From contig OY747702.1 in NCBI GenBank assembly GCA_963556495.2, forward strand, positions 28,550,180-28,614,179: a DNA stretch of 64,000 bases. Direction: 5' to 3'. The translations under genes were made by a program, and so were the position numbers. Shown piece after piece: positions 43,085 to 57,700 of the stretch (position 1 is its first letter; each line of letters starts with the position of its first letter). This DNA comes from Valencia hispanica (lineage: Eukaryota; Chordata; Actinopteri; Cyprinodontiformes; Valenciidae). The notes under the pieces were generated by a model. It ran no database searches. It was not told where the DNA came from and was given only the letters and a program-made list of their open reading frames with translations.

Positions 43085-43900
43085 TAAAGGTTCAGTGTGT
43101 AATATTTTTACTTGTTTACTTTCAAATTATGTGCATCTCATTCACAAACTTGTCCTCTTCCATTAATATTTCTCACCAACATCTATTCTAAGTATTCCCT
43201 TTACCTTGACATTTTATATACATAAACTGTGGTGAACCCCCGATTGTTATGCGCCATCTTGAAATATGGTAGCTGTTTAGGGACATACAAGATATAATGC
43301 TCTGTTTTGCGTCCTTTCTTGAAAACACCGATCTTCGAAAAGTTGTAGCGAAGCCTGGCTGGTTTGGGGAAATTCTGCTCCTTCCTCTTGGGTGGCTTGC
43401 CCTGCTTCAACCACATGTGACACTCCTCTGCCTGTCTCCACGGATGCCGGATGATATCAGAGTTTACAGAGGGGGGGGGGGGGATTACTACCGACTCCAC
43501 TACCTTGTATATATCCAAAATAGCAAATAATCAAACAAATAGCCTCAAATAAATAAAACAAAATATAGTTTGTTACATTAGCAACATAGCTAACAAATTA
43601 GTTTTCATTACTCAACACATATTTAGATAAAATATAGAAAAGAATACAGATTAAAAGAACGGACCTGATCACTGGTTTGAAAGGTGGAAGTTGCTGATGA
43701 CATTGTACCAAGGCTGCAATACCTACTCTGAACTGCGTGGCGCGCCATACATACATACATATACACACGGATGAAAACTAAAAAGCCTTTTGAAATCTGA
43801 ATCACGAGTCTCTCAGCCTCAACATCAAAAATCAACATGGATCTTCTGCGTTTAAATTCTGTTTTCTCCATTAGTCATTTTATATCACATTTACACTCAC
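43085..43900. repeat. Unclassified element between nme5 and rack1
   Basis: AAAGGTTCAGTGTGTAATAT at 43086 resembles the opening of a short non-autonomous repeat common in fish. A minus-strand open frame at 43518-43201 is Lys/Pro/Arg-rich and unlike any family I know. A G14 run lies at about 43471-43484 and a GGCGCGCC site at 43739. Both a repeat and a one-exon relic fit. The rest of 42900-44506 shows no gene. Confidence 0.35.
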
Positions 43901-44506
43901 AAATGCACGCACTTCAGTTTTTGAATATGCTTAGATACTTCCTAAAAGTATACAATTCAGAAACTTCAGCTTGCATCGCCACTAGCAAATCCTGATTTCT
44001 CAATCTACAAATAAAACATGAATTGAGTTTATTCATTCAGATCAAAGGGATCCAATCTGAGCAGGGAGATAGGGCTCAACTACCAAAAACTAGCTTTGGT
44101 TCTTTTCTTTGCTCTAAGCTGCAGGTCATTTGCTTCTCATTTAAACGTTTAACATTTCAGAGTGCCATAAAGGAAGCCAAAGTGCCACCACTGGTGCTTG
44201 TACAAGTTTGCCACTGGGGGTAGAACCATTATCTTTCATGTGCCATGCATTCAAGCATCACTAGCCAATAACATTTATTGGCAAGCTGGATGGATTTTTT
44301 TCAGTTTTTTTATTACTAATCTGTTCAAGATCCAAGTGGCTGAGATGGTCAGGGTTATTGGTACAGTAATGTTATATTTTCCTACTTGTGCAATTCTACT
44401 CTCATACTTGCACTGAAATTAATGCTTACAAAAACAATCGAAACCAAGACCAGAACAGATTTTCTTAAACAGTCTTTTTATTCAAAGTTGCTTCTCCAAT
44501 GGGTTC

Positions 44507-47801
<3,295 letters not shown>

Positions 47802-48274
47802 CTATCACAAGGATGGATTCGGATTCTTGAGAGGTCCGGGTGAACCTAAGTCCTCATCGCATCTAGGCACGGAGGAAAAGGAAGAACGGACCCGGATGCA
47901 AACGCTATCAGGAGGTGAGAAACTCCGCAAAGGATTCTGGGATATGCTGTCTTTATTCGCTCCTTAATTGTAATACACACACACAGTAGTTCAGAGTTTT
48001 TGAGGTGAATTTCTGAACACTGCTTTTAACAACCTCAGGACTTTTTCACTCTCCTCTGTTTTTGTTACCAAATAAAAAAAGACCTCAGCCAGAGGCATTA
48101 TTAGGACCTTAAACAAATTGGAGCTTAACCCGGCCCTGAAAATTTTGAGTTTTTCATGTAATGAGTGTGTTTGTTTGTTTAAAAGACATAGAATTTAAAA
48201 ATTAAACAAAATTCAAAATATTGTGTACCATTACTGGTTGCTATAAACTGAATATAACTAGTACAAAAAGAATA

Positions 48275-49635
48275 GTTTGAAGGCATCCTCCTGTTCTCTT
48301 GATGTGTTACCTACATCCCTGTTCAAAGATGTCTCCCAGTCTATTGGTCCCTGTGTGCTTACAATTATTAACTCTTCCCTGCTGTCTGGTCAAGTCCCCA
48401 AGTACTTTAAGAATGCTGTTATCCATCCACAAAAAAAAAAAAACCTGGGCTTGATCCCTCCCTTTCAGCAGCTACAGACCCATCTCCAACCTACCATTTA
48501 CTTCTAAGATTTTAGAAAAAGTTGTTGCCAAGCAACTTTGGGCTGCTTTAGATAAACACAGCATTCTAGACCATTTCCAGTCCGGTTTCCGCAGGGCCGC
48601 TCTTCTTAAGGTCACTAATGACATCCTGATGCAGAGTGATGCAGGACATTGTTCAGTGTTATTGTTGCTGGACTTGACCTCAGCTTTTGACACTGTCGAT
48701 CATCTTGTCCTGTTCGACAGGTTAAATAACTGGGTTGGGGTATCAGGTTCTGCACTGAATTGGTTTTCGTCTTATCTATCAGGAAGATCCTTTTCTGTTG
48801 CGGTTGCTAAATTCAAGTCCTCCTCTTCTTCTCCACCTACTTTTGGTGTGCCACAAGGATCTGTTTTGGGGCCCTTATTGTTTATTTTATATCTGCTCCC
48901 TCTATTCTAGGCTATTTTAATGATATTTCTTATCATTGCTATGTTGATGATATTCAGCTATGTACTTCTTTTAAACCCCGGGATGTTTTTAAGGAACGGA
49001 TCTTGCTTCAGTGTTTGGATTCTGTCAGGGGTTGGCTAAATGATAACTTTCTTCAACTAAATGACTCAAAAACTGAAGTTCTGGTTTGTGCCCCTGACAA
49101 ATTTGTCCCTGATATAATAGTCTCGGCCCACTTGCCTCGTTTATTAAGCCCTCAGTGAGGAACCTCGGGGTGACTCTTGACCCTGCGCTGTCTTTGGACT
49201 CTCATGTTAAATTATTGGTTCGTTCTTGTTTTTATCATTTGAAAAATATCGCGAAGCTGAGTCCAATTGTGTCACGATCTGAGATGGAGATGATCATTCA
49301 TGCCTTCATCTTATCACGTCTTGATTACTGTAACTCTGTTTTTACATGTCTAAGTAAAAAATTCCTGGAACGCCTGCAGATTGTCCAGAACGCTGCTGCA
49401 AGGTTAATCACTAGGTCACCTAAATATTCACATATCACCCCTTTATTAATCCAGCTACACTGGCTCCCCATCCACTACAGAGTACATTTTAAAATTCTGG
49501 TTTTAACATATAGAGCTCTGAACGATCAAGCCCCATTTTATATTGGAGAGCTTCTGCAGTCATATGTGCCCAGCAGGTCCCTGAGATCCAGTGATCAGGC
49601 CCTGCTGGTTACAAAGAAAACAAAAAGGTGAAAGA
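48275..49635 (+). mobile_element. L2-type LINE fragment, broken reverse transcriptase
   Basis: Three plus-strand frame pieces in order give reverse-transcriptase motifs: LDLTSAFDTVDH (48670), GVPQGSVLGPLLFILYL (48850), then YVDDIQL around 48941 in another frame. The C-terminal part 49155-49631 has RNLGVTLD, SRLDYCNSVF and HWLPIHYR. Frame breaks around 48910 and 49140 make it non-coding. It lies between rack1 and col23a1. Confidence 0.8.
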
Positions 49636-49639
49636 GCCA

Positions 49640-49862
49640 TTATTCATTCTCACACACTGGTGGAAGCAAGCTACGATTATAGCCACAGCTGCTCTGAGGC
49701 TGCCATATCACGCCATCGGCCCTTCTGGCCAACACCAGTAGGCAAGGTAGGAGAAGTGTCTTTACACAACAACATGTAGCAAGTGGAAGCTGGAAGCTGG
49801 AATCAAACCCACAGTTTCTGGGTTGCAGGCTGACAACTCCAACACTGAGCTACAGCCACCTT
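49640..49862 (-). mobile_element. tRNA-derived SINE abutting the LINE fragment
   Basis: On minus from 49862, GTGGCTGTAGCTCAGTGTTG resembles a tRNA 5' half with A box. GGGTTTGATTCC at about 49810 is a B box. A body with CACCAGTGTGTGAGAATGAA follows, a phrase typical of common fish SINEs. Confidence 0.65.
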
Positions 49863-50429
49863 ACTTACTTACTTTCTTACTTTATTTGCTTGATACTAAT
49901 ACTTGACTCCCATTGCTCTCATAACTCGCGCTTCTAGTAGGCTACTATACCAAGTTCAGTCACCTCTACCTTCACATTACCTCTCATGTTCATTTACAGC
50001 CTTTCGGTTGAAGTGTTCTTCTCTTCTGTTCTTTTGGGACATATTAAATATGTAAGCGTTTTCTTTAAAACTTATGTGAACAAACAATATTGGATGTCGT
50101 TTGTAGAGTTACACATTTAAAATAAACAATATTTTCTTTCATTTACCAACTCTAGTCCTCAAGAGCCACTGTCCTGCAGCTTTTAGCGCCCGCATCACTT
50201 TTTGCATCTTTGTATGTACACAATTTTTGTAAAAATATGTAAAGCATTAAATCATAACTTTATACTCATTGGCTTCAGATAATCTCAAAACCCTTGTTGG
50301 TAGGATTAAAAGATGATAAAGTGTTAAATAAGTATGTTTAAGTTGGTTTTTGTGGTTTCTTAACGCTACATATAACTTTATGTGATTTTAGCCCTTTTAA
50401 GTATGAATAAATGTGGAGAGGTCCTTATA
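49863..50429. other. Intergenic, no gene seen
   Basis: AT-rich. A half MITE (CTAGTCCTCAAGAGCCACTG) starts at about 50153. Nothing else was recognised. Confidence 0.35.
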
Positions 50430-51250
50430 CAGTACTGTACAAAGGTTTTTGGCAGGTATGGAAAAATGCTGTAAACAAAGAATCCTTTCAAAAATTAAAG
50501 TTTTAATCTTTTATTTTCATCAATAAAAAAGCAGAAAATGAACAAAATAGAAATCTCAATCAAATCAATATTTGGTGTGATCACCCTCTGCCTTCAAAAC
50601 AGCATCAATTCTTCTAGGTAGGCCTACAGACGTACAGTGTTTGAAGGAACTCGGCTGGTAAGATGTTCTAAACATCTTGGAGAATTACCCACAGATCTTC
50701 TGTGGATGTAGGCTTCCTCACATCCTTCTGTCTCTTCATGTAATCCCAGACACATTCAATGATGTTGAGATCAGGACTGTGTGGAGGCCATACCATCACT
50801 TCCAGGACTTCTTGTTCTTCTTTACACTCAAGATAATTCTTAATGACGTTGGCTGTATGTCTGGGGTTGTTGTCCAGCTACAGAATAAATTTGGGCCCAA
50901 TCATACGCTTCCCTGATGGTATTGCAGGATGGATAAGTATCTGCCTGTATTTCTCACCATTGAGAACACCATTAATCCTGATCAAATCTTCAACTGCAGC
51001 AATGCAGCCCCAAAAGTTCAAGGAACCTCCACCATGCTTCACTTTTTCCTGCAGACACTCATTATTGTACCGCTCTCCAGCCACATATTTTATATAACAC
51101 CACATATTAATTTGATTTTGATTTTTCTTTTGTTTGCTCACTTTGCATTTTGTAAATTGATAAAAATAAACATTCATTATTTATATTTCTCAAAGCATTC
51201 TTTGTTTACAGCATTCTTTCACAACTGGCCAATACTTTTGCACAGTACTG
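50430..51250 (-). mobile_element. Internally deleted Tc1 element (family E), 821 bp
   Basis: The ends CAGTACTGTACAAAGGTTTT and (complement) CAGTACTGTGCAAAAGTATT are flanked by TA (50428-50429, 51251-51252). The minus-strand C-terminal half of the transposase frame is partly preserved near 51080-50880 (KVKHGGGSLNFWGCIAA, MIGPKFIL). About half the expected length is missing, as in MITE-like derivatives. Confidence 0.8.
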
Positions 51251-51587
51251 TATTCCTCTTCAGAAATATTTTTTAAAGTTTTTTTCTTTAGATTTTATTA
51301 TTTATTTACATTAGTAGAAATTTTCAGTATCATTAACTCATTAATTAAAAGTATTTTGCATCATTTATTTAATTAAAAATCAGGATATGTGCATATGTTT
51401 GATTAAAAGACAAAAAAAGAGTAAAACTTTAGAGTTTATTTCTATCTATATGTTGGATTGAACAGAGGTATAGGTTTTTATATGTAAGTAATTAAAAAAA
51501 CAGCGGAAATCTTTTAAAACCAAATACACAATCAGAAAAACAGTTCTCACAAAGTCAAGCTAACACTGTAGGATTGGGTAAGATATA

Positions 51588-54500
51588 AAACTTTATTCAC
51601 AAATAGACTTCAAAATAGCGCTGAAAGAATCCATGAAAGCAATAAACATTGATCAGATAACCACCAGCTTATTTTGGCATAATGCACAGAGGTGTGTTGC
51701 ATTGACTGAAGTCTGAGTACTTGAATAAGGAAAAACAGGGGGACTTCTCTTTCTTGAACATTTTTTCAGATCAGATTCTGTCTAAACTAAGATGTACAAA
51801 CCTAAAACTTCCAGTCCAAAATCAGAACTGACTTAAATGAGAAACACATTCAAGAAACAAAAGAGAAGTCTAGATATTGCGTACTCAAGCACTAGGGACC
51901 ATATTAACTAAATGCACTAAAAAAGTTTCACTCAACACATGCATTTCAAAACGAGACTCTCTTAATATTTATCTCAGAATAAGGAAATAAAAATGCACAA
52001 ATGAGAGATATTGCTCATGTTTAATACTGTCCCCCCTCTTAGTTTTTTGCAAATCTGTGAGAGGCAAAAAATTCACAAACAAAAAAGCTGCAATAACCTG
52101 GTGGTATAAACGTGCACGCCCTAATCAAATCCTTTATCTGATTTATCTGAGATAAAGTTCAGATGTTCTAGAAGGAGTTCTCCAAATGAAACCTAGTCTA
52201 TTGTGTCCTTCAGCTAAAGCCATACTTTACTAAAAGTTTAATGTTTTTATGTCTGGACTAAGAAATGCGAGATTAAAACCTTCTCTTAAAAAGAAAATGT
52301 TCAGTTTTGGCAAAAATTTCCTAAATCCTTGTCGGAGGACATATCATGGTCTGAAGAAACCGAACTTGAATTATAAGCATTTTCTTAAGATAGTGACACA
52401 AAACTGTGCAACCTGGTTATTTCAGCTTTTCTTTTTTTTTTCTTTTTTACTGTTCCCTCAGAGGGACTTGTTTGTTTTTAGCTGAGTTTTACAGAGCACA
52501 TATAACACATTAAAGAAGAGCATACTCTTGTAAAGACTTATCATGGTCACATTTGTTTTACATCACAAAAATATGACATCTTAACAGGAGCATGTAGTTT
52601 TTAGATCCGCTGCAGGTGCTTACATCTTTCCAATTCCAAATAAACCTGAACCAATTCAGAAAACTCTATTTAAAACCGTAGTAATACTGAGACAGAAACT
52701 CTTTTATGTGTTAAAATACTGCATTGAGTATAATGTCAAATGCAGGTAAAACATCAAATGACATATCAATGTACACAAAGCTCCAGTAATGTATATTTGT
52801 GTGCTGTCCACATTCTAATTCTGTTTCTAAACCTATAGAATGTTTAGCAGTGTATAAGTACAAGGCAGAACAAACTCATCCTAAAGGTTTTTGAAAAGTC
52901 TGCAGATGTGTTTTTAATGATAGGTGATCAGTGGCAGTTTTATAAATGGGCCATATGGGCAGTTTCCCTGGGGAGCATTAGAAAGGGGGTGCACAAGCAC
53001 CAGATAAATCTATGCCTAATCTGTAAGTTGTGCTTTAAATACGTTTTTTATTGCTTTTATATATTTGCCGTCAATGAACAGTTGGCGCCCCCTGGTGGCT
53101 GCTGAGAATAGAGGGGATATTGTGCATTGCATTTTATCCTAAACATAATATAATTTCCTGCAATTTGATTGGTTGGGGGTGGGAGAGGGAGGGGCTCGCC
53201 CTGGGTGCCATGCATGCAAGAACCGCCACTGTTAATGATAAAGATCTAAGCACCAAAAAAATGATTCCATCTTAGAGAGATTTGTTGCCAATATCAGGCA
53301 TGATAATGAATGTTCCCTGATAGCAAAGATAGTTTTTTTCCCCTGATAGCAAAGATAGTTTTGTTGTAAATTTAAAGATCCATGCAGCAAAAACAAGAAC
53401 ATATCGCTGAGAGAAAAGGAAAGTTCAGATCAATGAAGAATTATTGCATATATAATTGGTTCAAATGACATCATTAAGTATATTGGTTCTTAATTCCAGA
53501 GCTAAAGTTGATTCACAAATATATAGAAAGAAACAAACAAACACAAATTTAAGTCAGCAGCAAAAAACGTCTACTGTTGTCCAAAATACTGTAAGTAGCA
53601 ATCCAACAGGCCTTCCTTCGTAGCTGAAGTGCGAAGATGAGAGGAAGCGCATCAGCTGAGGGATATTATTTCCCATGGCAACACTGATTGATCCAAAATA
53701 CTGCAAATGGTTCCTTCAAATTTTACTCAGCAATCAAGACAATACACAGGAATGCAAACTGTAACTGAAAAAAACATAAAATACAATATGCAAAACTAAT
53801 ACAACATACAAATGTAAGCTTTACAATAGCTGATTTAATGATACTTTTGGGCTTTTAAATGTAAAGACTGCTTATTGCAAATAAAAATGAATATTCAGTT
53901 GGGTCAGGGTTTGATTGAATTCCCACCTGCTGTTAGGTTACTAAACAACACTTCCATGCATTAATATTTTACAACAATCTCATACAAAATATTATTATAA
54001 CAAATTATCTGCACAGTAATTTCCTTCCTTATGTGCCAGGGACGTCAGTGACTCCCAGAAAACGTCAACAGGTTATCAAGCTACCTTGCAACATCATCAG
54101 CAACAGGTTTATTTCCCATCAGAGGTGAATGTAGAAATGCAGAGTTCTGTCGACCCCCCCCACCCCCCCCCCCAGAGAGTCTCTATATTGCAAGATCTGA
54201 GTGTGACGCAGAGGCATCAGATATGAAGCTCTGCTTCAGAAAAAGGCATTTTTTTCCCACTCTCTCTGCCCATTTGGGTGTCCTCTCCCTGCTGGACTCC
54301 ATTCTTCTCAGGGCTGAGAGAGTCGCTTACGTTTGAGCTTCTGCCTCGCCATTTCCTCCTTGTGGAAAGACAGAGAGAGGACAAGAGAGCACTGACACCA
54401 CACTCCTCCATATAAAAAATTCCCATCCTTTCAAACATCCATCCATCGGTGAGATTTGGATGAGTGCCCACACCATCATACAGCCCCCACGCAACTTGTG

Positions 54501-54780
54501 GTTTCAACACGTCAGTCAGACTTCGTTAGTGAGGCACTCTTCTACTCCAACACTGACATTTGGACTGTCCTTCAAGCTAAAAATCCCACTGCCAGTTCAT
54601 TACTGCTTTCACACTGAATTGTGAGTAAAAAAAGCTAAAAATGTCCTTGTTCTTTATCTTTCAATATATTATATAATAGGATTTTATTTTAAAAAAGGAG
54701 AAAAAGAGGTTGTTGGGGTAGTATACAGCTGCAAAATATACCATATCAATATGTACAGGTCCCATGCGGCTGGTTAGTCA
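51588..54780 (-). other. col23a1: Probable col23a1 3' UTR / downstream region
   Basis: Free of recognisable transposons over most of 3.2 kb, in contrast to all flanks. A minus-strand AATAAA at about 51594-51589 could end a long 3' UTR. C-rich runs lie at 54153-54172. A minus open frame at 54510-54217 is unrecognised and lies 3' of the stop. Extent is inferred. Confidence 0.35.
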
Positions 54781-57700
54781 TCACTGCAAAAAACAAATAA
54801 AAACAAATGGCAAAGACTAATTAGTTTTCAAGTAGCATAATTAAAGAAGCAGGGTATACATGCTTTATCCTTATAATCTCAAAAGCACACTTTGATATAC
54901 TTACAAATTGTTTCTGTGTTAAATCAGAGTTTGTATGTGTAAAATCAGTTAAAATGTAATCTGTGTAAACTTTGATTGTGATCCAATTCCCTAACTGAAC
55001 CTTTAATTTGCTTAAAAACAATGGCTGAGAATTGCATGAGTTAATAAAAAACAAAATTCAAATACTCACCTTATGCCAACAGCCTGGTATTGGAAGCCCA
55101 TCGTGTCCCTGCAGGTAAAAACATAGGCGGAATGTTATTGCTTGAATCTCTTTCTTTAAGCATTACATTCTGGGTATTTTAACACCAGGAATGACTACTA
55201 TTGGAACGAATGGAAAGCTGGGTCTGACTCACTGGTACAGTACTTGGCTGGTTCGATTCTTACCTAAAGAACAGGGACTTCTTTGTCTCAATAGGAAACC
55301 TTTCATCAGAACAAACAGAAATCACATGAGGGGTGCCCAAAGGCTCCATCCTGGGGCCCCTCTTATTTGATATCTACATGCTCCCACTAGCTCAGATCAC
55401 AACAACCAATAAGATTAACTAGGCTACCATTACTTTGCAGATGATAATCAGCTCTACACTACGATGTCACCAGGTGACTTTGAACCCATCCAATCCCTAA
55501 GTAAATGCATCGAGCAAATCAATGGATGGATGTGCAAAGGACCTCGGAAAACTCATCCATGCGTTTATCTTTGGTTGGATTGATTACTGCAACAGCGTCC
55601 TCACAGGTCTGCCTAAAAAGTCAGTTAGACAGCAGCTGATCCAAAACGCGGCTGCTCATGTCCTAACTAGAACCAGGAAAGAGCACATCTAAAGTCCTTA
55701 TACTGGCTCCCTGTAGGTCAGAGAATAGACTTCAAAATACTTTTATTAGTTTATAAAGAATTGAATCGCTTGGCACTAAAGTATGTTAAAGATCTACTGT
55801 CACTATACCAACCTCCTAGACCACTCAGATCCTCTAATTCCAGTCTACTCAACATCCCTAGTATCAGAACCAAACATGAAGAAGCAGCTTTCACTTTCTG
55901 TGCTCCTCTAATCTGGAACAAACTTCCGGACAACTGCAAAGCTGCTGAAACACTGAGTTCTTTTAAATCACAACAAAAACGTATTTGTCTGGAGCTGCCT
56001 TTGATTAATGTTTTCATGTATCATATGTTTTGTGTTAGCTGCTTGCTTTATTGCTATTTTTTACTTTATATGCTTTCTCTGTGTTTTACTGCTATTTTTA
56101 TTTGACCCTTTAATCATGTAAAACACCTTGAATTACCTTGTTTTTTAAAGTGTGCTATACAAGTAAACTTCCCTTGCCTTCCCTTGTGTTGATCATGTTG
56201 GTGTGCCCGCTCTAATAAAATGGAGGAAACTGAAATCACCCCCCCCCCCCCCCCACCATGGTTAAGGTAGGACAACTTAACCATGTCCTGCCTTTTTGTG
56301 CCACCCTCTGTAAGCCCGAAGAAATACAAGAACTTAAGGAGTGGCAGGGCAATTATTTACAATATTTTTTTTGTATGACAGTGTATAATCAAATAACTAT
56401 AGGGTTACCAATCATTTAATTTTACTTAGGTGTAGAGGTGAGTCTAAAGGCCCTTCCAGAGTTTTTGGCACCCCTGGTAAAAATGTTTAAAGAGCATTAA
56501 AATAAATTCATCTTTTATTGTAGTAACAACATCTTATATTTAAAAAATATAGAATCTTCAGAATGGGAACTTGTGTTTCTACCACCAACAGACAGTGAGA
56601 TATCTTTTTTTGGGGTTGAGCAATGAGGATAAACACCCCCAGACAGCCAGTAAATGTTGCAACCAATACTATTTATTGTTTGAGAATAGATAAGGTTAGG
56701 AAGGTACAGGACTATGCAAACTGTAGTTTGACAAAAGGGAAGGAAATATTAAAAATAAAGGAAAGATGTAATAGATGAAAAGCAAAAGAAGATAGAGTAA
56801 AGAAAGAAAGATACTGTACCACAGGACAGGGGGCCTCAGGGCCAGAAGGAGGAAGAGGAGCAGTTTCAGAGGAAGAAATCCCTGCCTTCACAGACTGATC
56901 TTTACTCTCATCACAGCCCTGTCAGAAGATGTCAGTTACACGTTTACAGCAATAAGGAGGAAACTCAGAGAAAACAACTGAAACAATACTGAGAGTGAAG
57001 CACAGAATATAAAAACATAAAAGGTTCTTAGCTGAGAGCATCATTTGAAGTGTTTCAGTATCATAGAATATGTGTGTGTGCAAGATGGTAACATACCACA
57101 GGACAGGGCTGGTCCAGTCCTGGAGGACCCTGTTCTCCCTTGTTACCCTTCAGACCTCTCTTCCCCACTGTTCCTCTGTCACCCTGGTAGATGAAGAAGG
57201 CAGCAGTCAGACCCACATGGTCATAATAATGAGAAACAAACTGGGCTACAGAAACACTAACGTAACAAATTATTAAGATTAAAAAGAAATAGAAAATATG
57301 GCACCTCCAAGTGGATGACAATAACAACCCATTTTCAGATGATCAAATAGAGTATGATGTCATGGATTACGTCAATGTTTCAAGGATCTTTGAAAGAACA
57401 GGCCCACAGCATCACACATCCTTCACCGAACTCAACAGTGGGCACAAGGTGCTTTTTCACATATTCATTTTTGGTTTCAGGCCAAAGCCACCGGGAGTGT
57501 TCATTGTTAAAATACCTAAACTTTGTATCATCTGACCAAAGGTAACGGTTCCAGTTAAAATCTTGTTATTCACATGTGTGATGGTAGGACAGAAAATACG
57601 TTTCCTGATGCAACTTTCTGATGCAGGTCTCTAAAGGTGAAGAGTAGAGATTTTTGTCACCTCCTTGTCCACGTCCTGCATTGGGGCATGGAAAATAGGG

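Noticed and set aside
54217..54510. 97-codon minus frame 3' of the col23a1 stop
   Set aside because: No family resemblance, and it lies in probable 3' UTR after a well-supported stop.
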